From NCBI GenBank assembly GCA_009599575.1, contig VWND01000069.1:310001-374000 (forward strand): a DNA stretch of 64,000 bases, read 5' to 3'. The notes beneath the pieces were generated by a model. The model worked only from the letters and a program-made list of their open reading frames with translations. It was not told the origin of the DNA and ran no database searches. Positions 22,034-41,359 of the stretch are shown in pieces. The first letter of the stretch is position 1. Every line of letters begins with the position of its first letter. The position numbers were made by a program, and so were the translations under genes. The DNA comes from Blumeriella jaapii (taxonomy: Eukaryota; Ascomycota; Leotiomycetes; Helotiales; Drepanopezizaceae).

Positions 22034-23887
22034 CTAAATGGTTGGCTCTCGGGCGGGCTCGTAGTGATCCGATGCTGCTTCAATGTTCTCTTGGCTGGGC
22101 ATCTTTCCAGTCCAGCTTCCTTCTCCACTTGCTGAGATGCTGAAGGTATCCAGTTTCTTGACCAACTCGTCTGTGACGGCCTGAATGTCAAGGTCTAGGT
22201 AGTTTCGGAGGAATTCTCCTACTTCCGTGTTCTCGTGATTGCCGCGCAGGCTTTCCGAGCCGTCCGTTCCGTAGATGTTGACGTCCACAGCCGTGTGTCC
22301 GTGAGTCGACCACCCGATCTGCGCTCTTCGGCTGATCATGTCCGCAAAAGTGTACACGCTGAGCAGCGGGTTCTCAACAAGAGACTGCAGCTCCTGCTTG
22401 CTGATATCTGTGATACCCAAACCCTTCCTCACCAGAGTTTCACTGATGTATTTCCCTAGCTCGTCGGTTTTTCCATATTCAGCGACGTGCGCGTTCAGCT
22501 GTCCGGCCAGATACTCTGCCGAGTGAGATGCGTTTGCCAGAACCTCGGGGATCCACTTGTACTGAGGATATGCGGGATTGAGCTCTGCAAAAGTTAGAAC
22601 ACTATCAAAAGACACGTGGCTGGGAACTTACGTCTTGCTACCGACAGGCCACCAGTCTCATGGTCAGAAGTCGCTACCAAGACACCGGGATCTTCGGACC
22701 TCTCGAGGAACTCGATCACAGATGCGATGGCTGCATCGTAGGCCAGAACTTCGTGGACCTGTGCAGCGGGGTCATTTCCATGACCTGCGTGATCTATCCT
22801 GCTTCCTTCTATCATGAGGAAGAAGCCTTTGTCGCTATCAGCGGTGGCAACTTCGAGAGCCTTCAACGCCGTTCGTGCCATCTCGTCGAGTGAAGGATAG
22901 ACGTCATTCATGTTGCGTCGGTCAAGCTCGAAGGGGATGTCTCGGTCCGCGAACAGGCCTAGGAGAGGAAGTTTCACATTGCTTCCCAAATCCAGAGTGT
23001 CAAAGTCTGCCCGACTGTCAATATAACTCCACCCGAATTTTTCTTGGGCCAGCTTGGTGATATCTCTGTCATCGGCTCTGCAACCACCGTCCGAAGTATT
23101 TGGGAGGAAATGGCATCGACCGCCGCCAAGCATGAGATCTACGACTCGTCCGAGAGGATGTTCCCCAACCTCTTGCTGCGCTATCAGATCTTGCTCCATT
23201 CTCATGTTTACGTGCGAGGCGAAACAAGCAGGCGTGGCATCCGTGATGTCGGTCGTCACGACAAGCCCAGTCACATACCCGGCCTTCTTTGCGGCTTCCA
23301 GCACGGTTCCGCAAGGGGTGTGGTCGGGTAGCATCGAGATAGCTCCGTTATAGCTCTTCATCCCGCAGGAGAAGGCGGTTGCGCCAGCAGCGGAGTCGGT
23401 GACTAGACTGCTTGCAGACCGCGTGCGGGAGGAGCCAATGAAATGCTGGTCGAGGACGAGAGTATCGTCGAGAGGGAGGCCATCTGAACTGTCTGTCAGC
23501 TAAGTGGTTCTAGACACAGAGAACTGAAACCCTACCCCGAAACTGTCTAAAGGACCTCGTCAAAGACAGACTCGCAGGCCCCATGCCATCGGAGACCATG
23601 AAAATCAAGTTGCGCTTCCCACTCGGCTTACTGGGCTTCGACTGTTTCTTGCCATCGTGGAGGTAAGATTGGTGTTGGGTGTAGACGGCAAGGACAATAA
23701 CAGCAGCTGTAGCTATCAAAGCCCACGTAAAGAGTCCAACTTCGCGCCAAAACCCAGTTCGGCTTCGACGGGAGCTAGAAGTATTCCGCCCTCCTAGCAA
23801 AGCTGTGTCCTCGTCTGCAGCGCGCTCCTCCGAATGTAGCGATGAATCTCTTCTACTGCCCGCAAACAGAGGTTCCGTGGGCGTCAT
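22034..23887 (-). CDS. Repressible-type vacuolar alkaline phosphatase (Pho8-like)
   Basis: Three exons, 23887-23536, 23483-22632 and 22584-22034, give 584 residues. Hydrolyses phosphomonoesters with a phosphoserine intermediate, Zn and Mg. A cytosolic tail of about 45 residues precedes one membrane span (LFTWALIATAAVIVLAVYT), a type II topology as in yeast Pho8. Active-site parts seen: metal-binding Asp in MVSDGMGPASL, the signature VTDSAAGAT with nucleophile Ser near residue 148, the DHAGH metal site in IEGSRIDHAGHGNDP and ATSDHETGG. Length matches the family. Donors GTAGGG and GTAAGT; phases 1 and 1. The 5' flank has a perfect 12-bp tandem repeat containing GACGTG, but I cannot show phosphate control. 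Confidence 0.93.
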
Positions 23888-24890
23888 GATGTTCAGTAGG
23901 ATAGGGTGAAATGCCGAATTCCTGCAGATTGGCAGATTGAGGAACGAGGATTATGAGAGACAGGATAGATCCATGGGTATGTTCCCTGAGGAAAAGGGGG
24001 TAGGAGAGGAAGTGAGCAGTACCTGCAAGTTGAAAGACAGTTGTTGACGTGTAAGTTGACGTGTAAGTAGCCATACCAAGAAGCTCAGCACGTCCTTATC
24101 GAAGCCCGCTCGGCCGATAAGAGTCATTTACGACTGAGTGCATGACCTGCTGCATCGTTTTTGGGGTACATGATAGGCGACGTTGAATAAGCATAAATCT
24201 GTTCCATCGAATCAAGAAGCTGTTTTGAAGTCACGGTGAGTAGAGTTCCACTCGAGGGTTGTTTGGGCAGTACAGCAGTCGGTCTGTCGGGATGTCTGTC
24301 TGCATCTTGCCCTGAGTCAGATCACGCCCAATCAGCAATATCAAAATGTGAAATATGCAGAGAGGGGAATCGGATCTCTGGTCGTACAAGCACAGGGCCG
24401 TAGAAAGGTAGGTAGGTAGCTGCCAATGACCGAACAAAAACTAAGTAGGTAGAGAAAGAAGAGCCTCGAAAGTTTTCAGAGGTATTGGCTCCAGTCAAAA
24501 AAGAGCATTCAGTACAGAGAGGGTGCTGAGGCTGAAACGTCAGTAATGAAATGCAGTACTCTGAAGCTTGAGAGAGCATAAAAGCCCCTGGCCGGCTTAA
24601 ACTTGGTGACAGGCGGGATCAAAATTTTCCATGGTATGAGAAGGAGAGGAACTTGTCGCGTCCGATCGTCTCATTGACGCCTTGTCGATGTAACGCGTAT
24701 CGAGCACTTTCTCCAACGTCCCCTCCTCACCAATCACATTCAGATCGCATGAAACCGAAAGACAATTCGCACATCGTTGGCAATCAAGTCTTCGTAAATT
24801 GAGGAAGCCTTGGTATACAGCTATTTCCTGCTGTCCATGCAAGCCTGCCCAATCAAACACCCCAATGCATCCCGATCGATATCTTGCCCT
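23888..24890. other. Spacer between alkaline phosphatase and RPL34
   Basis: About 1 kb holding the phosphatase promoter (with GTTGACGTGTAA twice in tandem, 24043-24066) and the RPL34 3' flank. No gene seen. Confidence 0.6.
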
Positions 24891-25664
24891 TTAACGCTTC
24901 TTCTGTTGAGACTCCTTCAGGACCTTCTTGACAATCTTTTGCTCCTCAATCAAGAAAGCGCGGACGATACGATCCCGGACACAGTTGGCACATCTCGATC
25001 CTCCGTAGGCGCGCTGAACGGTCTTCTTGGGGCGGGAGATCTGGGAGTATTCGCGGGGTCGGAGAGCTGGGATCTGTTGGAGGACTGTGTTAGCTACTTG
25101 AAATCTGGTGATGACCTCCCAGCGACGACAGATCTGCCCCACGAGTCGAAGCCACCACAGGCTCTGGTGAAACCCCATGAAATTCAAAGCTGTTACACAG
25201 CAAATATCGTGGAAATTGGCGAGGCCGTCTGCCCGTCGTCCACCGGGGATCCAATCGTCACTCCAACCCCAATTGTACAGCTTCGAGTCGGCGCATTCGG
25301 GTTCACTTACACCTGGCAATTTGGTTCCGCAGTCTCCACACTTGGGCGCTTGTGATTGTTAGCAAACGTCCTCCGTAAAGGGCGCACGCAGACTTCGCCC
25401 GAAGCGCGAAACATACCTGTGCCGGCCTTCTTGATGTGCAGGTATCTCAAACTTCCACCTGGAGTCTTGACAACGCGGACCTTGTTGGACCTTGTGTTGT
25501 ATCTGCGGAACCATGTTAGAAAGACCTCCTCGTAATTCTCTCGCGATATTCGAGGCGTGTGTTGAGGCGGAAGTTGATGCACCAAATTGGTACTCCGGCC
25601 GACGAGATCCTCGGGCGGAAACTTACGGGTTGCGGCGTCTGTAAAGCAATCTGTTGGACGACAT
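24891..25664 (-). CDS. rpl34: 60S ribosomal protein eL34
   Basis: Four exons, 25664-25627, 25502-25417, 25348-25311 and 25073-24891, encode 114 residues. Large-subunit protein eL34. Exon 1 is [12 protein letters not shown]. The next blocks are [29 protein letters not shown] and the zinc-binding cysteines [12 protein letters not shown], then [20 protein letters not shown] and the second CxxC in [16 protein letters not shown]. The tail is lysine-rich (SQQKKR). All phases agree (total 345 nt with stop). Exon 3 uses the better GTAAGT donor at 25310; a GTGTAA alternative two bases away would break the frame. Divergent from PRP8 with 293 bp between start codons. Confidence 0.95.
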
Positions 25665-25957
25665 TTTGGCGGTAGTTGGCGGTGGATTTGTCGTGAGAAA
25701 TTCGTCGTGAAGTTGAACCCCAGAAATGATTTCTGTGGGAATAAGCGAAACCTGCTAGCGCAGTTAAGGGTCACGTGTGGCTACTCCCGGTTTCTTGGCC
25801 CCAAATCCGCCCTAACCCACTTTCTGGCTAGTGCACGCTCGCTCATGGAAAATGTTCCTAGCGACGCGACTTGGTTGCTTTGCTTTGCTTTGCCAGCGAC
25901 CTTTCGCCCCAACTCTTCATCTCACCACCAAGAGCTGGATATCTCGACATCATCAAA
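25665..25957. promoter_or_regulatory. Bidirectional RPL34/PRP8 promoter with CACGTG and TTAGGG sites
   Basis: 293 bp between the two start codons. CACGTG lies at 25772-25777 and CCCTAA (TTAGGG on the minus strand) at 25810-25815. In Candida-type yeasts Cbf1 (CACGTG) and Tbf1 (TTAGGG-like) act at ribosomal protein promoters, so these are candidate sites. Factor binding is inferred. Confidence 0.45.
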
Positions 25958-33608
<7,651 letters not shown>

Positions 33609-34044
33609 GGTGCTTTTACTCGAGGGGGTGACTGCTGCGTTGGGCGTGGGAGGTAAATTGAGTTTTCGAGGACAATTTATTGTGTTGTTACAGTACATAG
33701 CGGACCTTGGGAACGGCGTTCGATGGGAGGGGCCGGCGTTGATATGTAATCTAAGTGCAAGCATGAAATACCAAGCGCTCATCTGTGTCTTGTCGTCTGA
33801 ACATTGGATGAGACGGGGAAAGAAAAGAAGATCCTAGGATCTACGTTGCCTTAACGATTGCGATATGATGCAAGCCGGGAAGCTTGAAACTCTGTTGCAG
33901 ATGTGAGGTTTCTCACGCAGCCCTGCAAAACAATGCGTCCCATCCAAAGGTCTCAGGGATCGCACTCTTCAGCTTCTCAGCGTTCTGCATGGCATCTGCT
34001 GGTCCGGCCAGTCAGCGATGCGAGTGTCCATCATGCGTAGTGGT

Positions 34045-35105
34045 GTGAGGTACAGTACTGTACATACAGTGCCGGTCTGCGACGACGCGGGAGCATCATG
34101 GACGAACTGCTGGCCCGCCCTGTCTTGCTTAGATGGCAAGGCAATGAATGGGAAAGGCAATGAGACGAACGAATGCAGTCAGTCCATGGACGGACGCATT
34201 CTCCGGCGCGGGTTGGTGTTGCGCCTGTCGACGTTTGAGCATGGCGCAACGGCCGGGCACGGTGGTCGCGGTCGGTCGTCGTTGCAGCGGATGCAGGCCG
34301 GGCGATCACTTGCGCCGCGCGGGGGATTCTCGTGATCCTGTCGAGCCAGTCAGTACTGTACAAGTCAGTACAGTAAGTAGCTTTACGATCTCGCTCTGAC
34401 TTCGCATCGTGTTTGCGTACCATGCAAGACGTCTTGTTTGTACCGTAGACGCGATTAGGTTCCCGCGCGTCGCTTGGGGAATAGGGGGGGGGGGCAATAA
34501 ACATACTCTGGAAAAGCGTGATTGAGAACGTGATGCAACGCTACATATTAAAGATGTATCTCCCACTTCTAAGCTTGAGTTCATGGTTTGAGTGACGTTA
34601 TGGGTTTCCCTTTTCGCATTCCCTTTCTGTGTGTGTTATCATCTAAGTGACTTTTCGAGCGCAGTGCGCAGTTTACTTACTCTCCCATGATATGAACCAA
34701 ACAGGCGGGGGTCGTTCGCAGCAGACATGGCGCATTGCTTGCCCTTGTGCTGGTCCTTGTACAGTATCTTACCAAGGTACTGTACCTAGGTACTGTACTG
34801 TCGTATCCAGGCCCCCTCCTACCGACGTGTCATCTTCATCTTCCACCATCCACACGCCCCTCCGGCGCCTGTCGCCGTTTGGCGCACGCTTGATGATCAG
34901 CTCGATTTGATGAATCGGTCGATCCATCCATCCGCCGTTCATCAATCTGTTAATCTGTTAAACCGCCCATCAATCAATCCACAATTCCACCATTCCACCA
35001 CCCGCCGCTGCAGCATTGATGATGGGCCGCACCTCTCCTGCAAAGGGGCCAGGGGTCTTCGGCAATCGACAATGTACTTACAGTACACACTTACTGTGTA
35101 TGCAT
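34045..35105. repeat. TACAG/TACTG arrays downstream of PRP8
   Basis: Short arrays at about 34050-34075, 34350-34378, 34762-34803 and 35073-35100, interspersed with unique sequence. Confidence 0.7.
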
Positions 35106-35324
35106 GCGCCGTGGGAGAGAGGATGCATGATCGCCGCGAGCCGGAGTGTGATGCGGTGCGCATCAGACGCTGTTGTCCCCGGCGCGGCGGGTTTCATCTG
35201 GTCCGAAGTGGTTGAAGGCTTCCCCGATGCGGGCGGAGAGTCGCATGCCGCTCGCGCTCTCTCGCCGCGGGCCTGGCGGTTCGCATGGCTGCTCGGTCCT
35301 TGCGGTTGTCATTTTTGTAGTACA

Positions 35325-35620
35325 GTATGTACCACACATTACGGTATTACACACTACGGTGTTACACACTACGGTATTGCACACTACGGTATTACACACT
35401 ACGGTATTACACACTACGGTATTACACACTACGGTATTACACACTACGGTATTACACACTACGGTATTACACAGTACGGTATAACACACTACGGTATAAC
35501 ACACTACGGTATTACACACTGCAGTATTACACATTACAGTACTACACACTACAGTATTACATACTACTGCACAGTACATACAGTACTACGGCACTACAGC
35601 ACTACAGTACCGTACAGTAA
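35325..35620 (+). repeat. 15-bp minisatellite passing into TACAG pentamers
   Basis: About 16 copies of ACACTACGGTATTAC (35330-35571). The last copies degrade to TACAGTA forms and continue as TACAGTAC to 35620. The unit is three pentamers long (TACGG-TATTA-CACAC). Confidence 0.9.
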
Positions 35621-36234
35621 GTATAGTGCACGACTGCCAGAAGACGCGCCGCAGCCGCGCTGTTGCTCGTTTCTCCCGTCATCCTGGCTGCATGAAACAA
35701 TGCGGGCTGCGCGCCCATTTTACAGTACCCATCCCATACATCCCATCCATCCCATCCATCCCATCGCATCTTACTTACTTACAGTATCATCCATGGGGGT
35801 CTGGTCCCGCCGTGGCGGTGGTGGTGTGGTTTCTTTTCTCTTGATGTTATTGTTGTTGTTCTTGTTGTTGGTGCTGCTGCTGCAATTGTGGTTTTTTTTA
35901 TTTTTTTTGTTGTTGTCGTCGTCGTCGTCGTTGTTGTCGTCGTCGCCGGCTCTCTCTCTGCTTGGATCGCTTCGGCTCGCTTCAGCTCGCTTCAGCTCGC
36001 TCCACGTCTGTGTCTGTGTCTGTCTGTGTCTGTCTGTGTCGGCCCTGTCGATGGGGGTCGTTTGATCTTAACGCTGCCCTTGCGCATAAGATCCCAATCT
36101 CCCGCCTTGTGGGAAATGCTTGGAAGCGATCCCAGCCGGGAGCAGGGCAGGGTGCTGCCCCTGTCGCCCTCGACGCCTGAATGGCTTCTTTTCTCCCACA
36201 GTCCCAGTCCGACTGACTGCGCGCGCCGCCTCAT

Positions 36235-36400
36235 GCCGTCGCCTCCTCGTCTCCTCTCCTCGTCTCCTCTCCTCGTCTCCTCTCCTCGTCTCCTCTCTTC
36301 GTCTCCTCTCTTCGTCTCCTCGTCTCTTCGCCTGCTCCTCCTCCTCCCCCTCCTCCTCCTCCGCTCCCCCTCCCCCTCCCCCTCCCCCCCTGGTGGTCTG
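36235..36400 (+). repeat. CTCGTCTCCTCT pyrimidine satellite
   Basis: Tandem CTCGTCTCCTCT units passing into CTC and CCCCCT runs. Confidence 0.85.
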
Positions 36401-37413
36401 CCCCGGTTGCGTGCGGGCGATGCTTGTCCCTCACCCAGTCAGCCTCTCCCGGTTTCACTGCCCCCGGGGCCGTCGAGGGTCTGAGGGTCGCGACGCGATG
36501 GCGATGGAGATGCTTCCACGTCTTCCATGAAGCTTCCATCGCGGCCCAGCCCCAGCACCGCAGCAAACAACGCATGAACAAGTCTCGATCCGCGATATGC
36601 CATCATCATCCTGGTCGCGCTCCGCCGCCAGCAGCCAGCAGCCAGCAACAGCCAGCAACAGCCAGCAACAGCCAGCTCCCAGCTCCCAGCTCCCCGCGCC
36701 CAGCTCCACGTCCCTTCGGGTCAGGCCTGGTGCGCACCCCCATGCCTCGCGCGGCTCTACAGCCTCCCCGGCGACACATCTTCGCGGCCTGGATTCCCCT
36801 CGGCCTCGGGTCCACGACGATATGGGGCATGAACTAAAGACGAGGTTCCCAAGTCTGCGGCCACATGCGTCAACCGCCTCACACGCTCCGTCTCGTCCAT
36901 GGCGCATCGCGGGCCTGCTCTCGCCAGCTCTCCAGACGGTCCGCGTCTTTGATTAGGTGCTGGTCAATGCCAGGATGATGCGAATATCAGACGGCAGATA
37001 TAATGCAAAGACATGCCCTCTTCTGACCCTCTCGACGCCGTCTCTACACGCTCGTCCCTGGTCGAGCCATCCGTCCGTCTCCGGCTTGCGTGCTGCCACC
37101 GCCAGTGTTCCTCACCGTCGACGGACCGCCGTGTCGCATCTCGAACCTGCCATCCAGTCCCTCGCGGCGCGCTGCCCCTCCGCGGCGTCGATGGTCGAGC
37201 AAGAAGCGCGATAGCACCGAACCGGATCGCCGACCCCAATCCTCAGCAGCAACGCGCAAAGACCCACGGGCAAACGCGCGCCATCACCCTCACCCTCACC
37301 CTCACCCTCACCCACCCCCATCGGCTGGACGCCACTCCCCAGCGCTGTTGCGGCAGGTATCATTGCGGCCGCCAGCGACCTGCGAAAGCAGTTCGCGGTG
37401 GCGCGATCCATGC

Positions 37414-38447
37414 ATGTCTGGCTATCGACCCGGCCACGAACAAGGCCACGATCCGTACATCGACTATGCCGCCGCCCACAGCGATGCTCACTCGGAAGAG
37501 CGCGCGTATGCCTCTCATGTGCAAGAGCTTGAGCACAGCGGCGCCGCCCAGGGCCTCGCTCCCCTCCACGAGCAGCACCTGGCGGCCCAACAGCAACAGC
37601 AACACCACCACCACCAGCGGCAACAGCAGCAGCAACAGCAGCAACAGCAGCAGCAGCAGCAGCAGCACCGGCAGCCACAGCATCCAGTGTACGCCGAGCA
37701 TCACATAGCACACCACCCGTCTCCTCAGTTCGCGGGGGGGCAGGGGATCATGTTTGGACCGCCACGAATACAACCCCCGAGCGCGAGAAAGAGATCTCGT
37801 CCCGACGACCTCGAGTCGCATCTGGATGGGCTCCCCGGGCCACCACTGCAGATGGGGGGGATGCAAGACATGTCTTCGCACATGCCGCCCCCGTCCATGG
37901 TGGGGGTCGACGCCTACGACGCGCAACCGATGCAGTACCACACCCACCCTCTGCCAAACCAAGGGCACCGCTCGAAGATCCCACGTCTGAGTGACGGCGA
38001 TTCCGTCGCCGGACCCAGCGGCGGTGCGCCGAGCGTCGTGGGCTTGGAGGGGATGCCGCAGCCCGCGCCCCGGCCGCGAGGGCCCAAGTTAAAGTTCGCT
38101 CCCGAGGACGACGCGCTGCTGGTGGATCTCAAGGAGAATAAAGCGTTGACCTGGAAGCAGATCGCCGAGTTCTTCCCCGGCCGCTCCTCGGGCACGTTGC
38201 AGGTGCGGTACTGCACGAAGCTGAAGGCCAAGACGACCCAATGGACGGAGGAGACGGTACGTCCCCTTCCCTCGTCTCCCGCCATCTGGTGCCCAGGCAC
38301 GCATTCCATCTAACCTCCCCGCTGCAGATCCAGAAGCTCCGGACCGCGCTGCACGACTACGAGCAGGAGAAGTGGCGCATCGTGGCTCAGAAGGTCGGCA
38401 TGGGCTTCACCTCAGCGGCGTGTCGGGAGAAGGCGATGGAGTTATAA
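37414..38447 (+). CDS. Myb/SANT-like DNA-binding protein with poly-Gln/His tract
   Basis: Two exons, 37414-38256 and 38328-38447, phase 0, 320 residues. The C-terminus holds two Myb-type helix-turn-helix repeats. The first (about 226-273) is KFAPEDDALLVDLKENKALT-WKQIAEFFPGRSSGTLQVRY. The second (about 277-320) is WTEETIQKLRTALHDYEQEK-WRIVAQKVG with the intron just after its first tryptophan. The N-terminal 220 residues are low-complexity: poly-Gln/His from about 58 to 88, a basic ARKRSRPDD patch that could be a nuclear signal, and Pro/Gly-rich stretches. Likely a nuclear DNA-binding regulator; no named orthologue recognised. Very long repeat-filled flanks on both sides. The start is the methionine giving MSGYRPGHEQGHD; the frame is open farther upstream without a better start. 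Confidence 0.8.
37600..37673 (+). repeat. CAG/CAC trinucleotide repeat in coding sequence
   Basis: CAGCAA, CACCAC and CAGCAG units encode the poly-Gln/His tract of the Myb-like protein. Confidence 0.9.
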
Positions 38448-39412
38448 CATGAGGCGTCCCCAGCAGAAGCTGAGCCCGCTTCTGATCTTGGGGACACCGA
38501 ATATTAGGTCGCTCGCCTGTTCAAAGAGCTGAGACATCACGTTGCCGATGTCCGTGTGGCCGTTGCGCCATCTTCCAAATCCGATCTCAACACCCCCCCT
38601 TCTTGAACTCCGTGACAACCGGCTGAGGACCCCTCGCCATTTCCGCCTTCTTGTACAGACGACGTATCTTTGCAGCCGGTCGACTCCAATGTACATCTAG
38701 ACTCGACACTCGACACGCAATCCTCTTGTAATGCGGCTCGCCTCACGTGCGCGACTGGGGCGCTTATCATTTCCCACCGAATGACTCAAACCCCACTCGC
38801 GCCCACGACTCTTCCACACGATCTCACACTACTAATACATCAAAACCCTCACGAGCGTTTCTGTTGGTCTCGCGGTGTGTCCGCTGGTTGGACGCAGGAC
38901 ACCTCTACCTTTCCGTGACGGGGTATCCGTACGTGCCCGCGTAGTTGAAAGAGCATGCTGAGGAGGCGCATGGGAAGGACGTCGAGGAAACCCGCTGTCT
39001 TTCAGGCCTGTTTTATATACCCGGCGAGATGGATGGATGCATCCATAGTGCATGCGCTGTAGACTTTTTGCGAGGGGGATCGGGGTTTTGCGATTTTGTA
39101 GGCTTTTTCTGGACGAAGGGGATAGGGGGTTTTTTGGTAGCGAGCGCGCGGGGTTTTTGTTGATTGAACATGGGTGGCGATTCACTTGATGGGTGCTTGG
39201 TTTGTGTTTGCCTGTAGCGCTAATAGAATTGTGGAGTTTTTGGCGTTGGTTTTGCTTTGCCTCTCTCTCTCTCTCTTTTTATTTATCTTTTTTTTTTTTT
39301 TTTTACTTCTCTCTCCCAAGGAGGCGCTAAAGCGAAAACGCTTGTGGCGTCTTTCGGCTTGTGGTTTTCTCTTTCTCTTCCTCTTCCTCTTCCTTTCTCT
39401 CCTTCCTCTCTC

Positions 39413-39666
39413 TCCTCCATCTCCATCTCCATCTCCATCTCCATCTCCATCTCCATCTCCATCTCCATCTCCATCTCCATCTCCATCTCCATCTCCATCT
39501 CCATCTCCATCTCCATCTCCATCTCCATCTCCATCTCCATCTCCATCTCCATCTCCATCTCCATCTCCATCTCCATCTCCATCTCCATCTCCATCTCCAT
39601 CTCCATCTCCATCTCCATCTCCATCTCCATCTCCATCTCCATCTCCATCTCCATCTCCATCTCCAC
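39413..39666 (+). repeat. CCATCT hexanucleotide array, about 42 copies
   Basis: Perfect or nearly perfect array of about 252 bp, flanked by CTCTTC/CTCCCT-rich sequence. Because six is a multiple of three, all frames stay open. Confidence 0.97.
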
Positions 39667-39984
39667 CTCCCTCTCTCTCTTCTCCCTCTCCCTCTCCCTC
39701 TCCCCCTCTCCCGATTCTGTCCTCTCTCCTTCCCAAACCTCCCCTTCCCGGGGCCCAGGCCAGGAGTCAAAAGCCTTCTTGGGCTCGGCTCTCATCCAGA
39801 AGAGAAATCAAATCAAATCAAATGGTATGAAATGAGCGATGGAATGATGTCCCCCCCCCCCCCCCCTCCTCGTGCTCGTGCTCGTGCTCGTTTGCGCTTT
39901 GTACGGATACGTCCGTCGGTCGAGGAGGTGGGACGAGGATCGTCTTTTGGTCTTTGGGTTTGGGGGTTAGGAAGAGGAAGAGGA

Positions 39985-40600
39985 AGAGCAGTACAGTACA
40001 GTACAGTAGCATGGCTCTTTCGGGGAGCGCGCTGTCACCTTCCTCTGTGCTGCAAGTGGCAGTCTACATAGTATACTGTACAGTACTCACCGAGGTACTG
40101 TATAGTACTGTAGGAGAAGTACAGTACAGTACAGTACAGTACCTACAGTACGTAGGCCGAGACGGGGGTTGACGATACTCTTTCCCTAGGTACTGTACTA
40201 CGGAGTACATACATACATGTATACATACATACAGTATATACATACATACATACATACATTTAGTAAGTATGTAGTACTACTGTACATCTACGCGGTTGGT
40301 ACAGTACAGTACAGTACAGTACAAAACTGTACTATGACGACGACGACGACGACGGTCGTCGTACTGCTGCTGATAATGCGAGGGAGAACCTTTCACAATA
40401 CTGCATAAAGTACAGTACAATACAGTACAGTACAGTACAGTACAGTACAGTACAGTACCCACCTTCCGACTTCTTTGCCCTGCGTCTCGGGAGGGTAGTA
40501 CCGTACTGCACTGCACTGCACTGCACTGTACTGCACTGCACTGCACTGCACTGTACTGTACATACCTTACGGTACGGTACGGTACTGTGTCAGTAAGTAG
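39985..40600. repeat. Dense TACAG/TACTG block
   Basis: Arrays near 39990-40010, 40078-40165, 40300-40330, 40410-40458 (about nine TACAG copies) and 40500-40590. The last uses CTGCA with CTGTA interspersed, then TACGG. A CATA/TACA tetranucleotide block lies at 40205-40260. Confidence 0.85.
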
Positions 40601-40852
40601 GTAAGTGAGTAAGTGAGTGAGTGAGTAAGTGAGTGAGTGAGTGAGTAAGTGAGTGAGTGAGTGAGTGAGTGAGTAAGTAAGTGAAGTGAGTGAGTAAGTG
40701 AGTGAGTGAGTAAGTGAGTGAGTAAGTAAGTAAGTAAGTGAGTAAGTAAGTAAATAAGTAAATAAGTAAATAAGTAAATAAGTAAATAAGTAAATAAGTA
40801 AATAAGTAAATAAGTAAATAAGTAAATAAGTAAATAAGTAAATAAGTAAACA
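40595..40852 (+). repeat. GTGA/GTAA tetramers followed by AAGTAAAT octamer array
   Basis: About 140 bp of GTGA and GTAA in irregular order, then about 14 copies of AAGTAAAT (40741-40850). Confidence 0.95.
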
Positions 40853-40914
40853 CGACGCACAGAGTCCAAACACAACGTGGGAACTCTACTCCTATTCCCG
40901 TTTCGGTTTCTACG

Positions 40915-41095
40915 GTGCTGTACTGTACTGTACGTGCAGTACGTGCCGTACCTCTCCTCTTCTTGTTTTTTTCTTCTTTTTTTCTTTTTGAGAGGGGGGG
41001 GGGCTTTTGTTCTGCTGTTAGAGTTTGTCGGCAGTGGTGAGGGGGGAGTACTGTACTGTACAGTACCTTACCTAGGTAGGTACCTAGGCTTTTTC
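40915..41095. repeat. TACAG/TACTG and CCTAGG palindromes
   Basis: Array at 40917-40935, then TACTGTACTGTACAGTACC near 41047 running into CCTAGGTAGGTACCTAGG. Confidence 0.75.
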
Positions 41096-41299
41096 TCGTG
41101 CAAGGTGGTTTGGGTGGGTGAGGCGAAGAAGAAGAAGAAGAAGAAGAAAGAAGCGGGTGCAGTGAGTGCAGTGAGTGGAGTGAGTGAGTGGTGGCGGTGC
41201 ACTCGCTCGTAAGCGAAGCGGGTTGGGTCTTTTCTTCTTAATCCGTTTTCTGGGGTTGGGTTGGCTTGGGTTGGCTTGGCTTAGGTTACTTTGCTGTGT

Positions 41300-41305
<6 letters not shown>

Positions 41306-41355
<50 letters not shown>
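41306..41355 (+). repeat. TG dinucleotide repeat
   Basis: About 25 uninterrupted TG units, followed by TAGG/TATG tetramers. Confidence 0.95.

Positions 41356-41359
<4 letters not shown>

Larger units (their letters stand above)
33609..37413. other. 3.8-kb gene-poor spacer
   Basis: Between the PRP8 3' end and the Myb-like gene. Contains TACAG/TACTG arrays (34045-34080, 34345-34375, 34755-34805, 35070-35100), a 15-bp minisatellite, TTG/GTC-rich tract (35830-35945), CTCGT-type pyrimidine satellite (36235-36400), a CCAGCAACAG/AGCTCCC direct repeat block (36630-36700) and a CTCACC run (37283-37316). No gene supported. Confidence 0.65.

Noticed and set aside
35016..36484. Open frames spanning the 15-bp minisatellite and the TTG/CTC tracts
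   Set aside because: Composition is set by the repeats; no conserved block or splice structure.
39174..39835. Long open frames of Pro-Ser, Ile-Ser, His-Leu or Met-Glu repeats
   Set aside because: Produced by the CCATCT array in every frame on both strands; no protein-like flanks.
40277..40875. Leu-Thr-Tyr repeat open frame on the minus strand
   Set aside because: Encoded entirely by GTGA/AAGTAAAT repeats.
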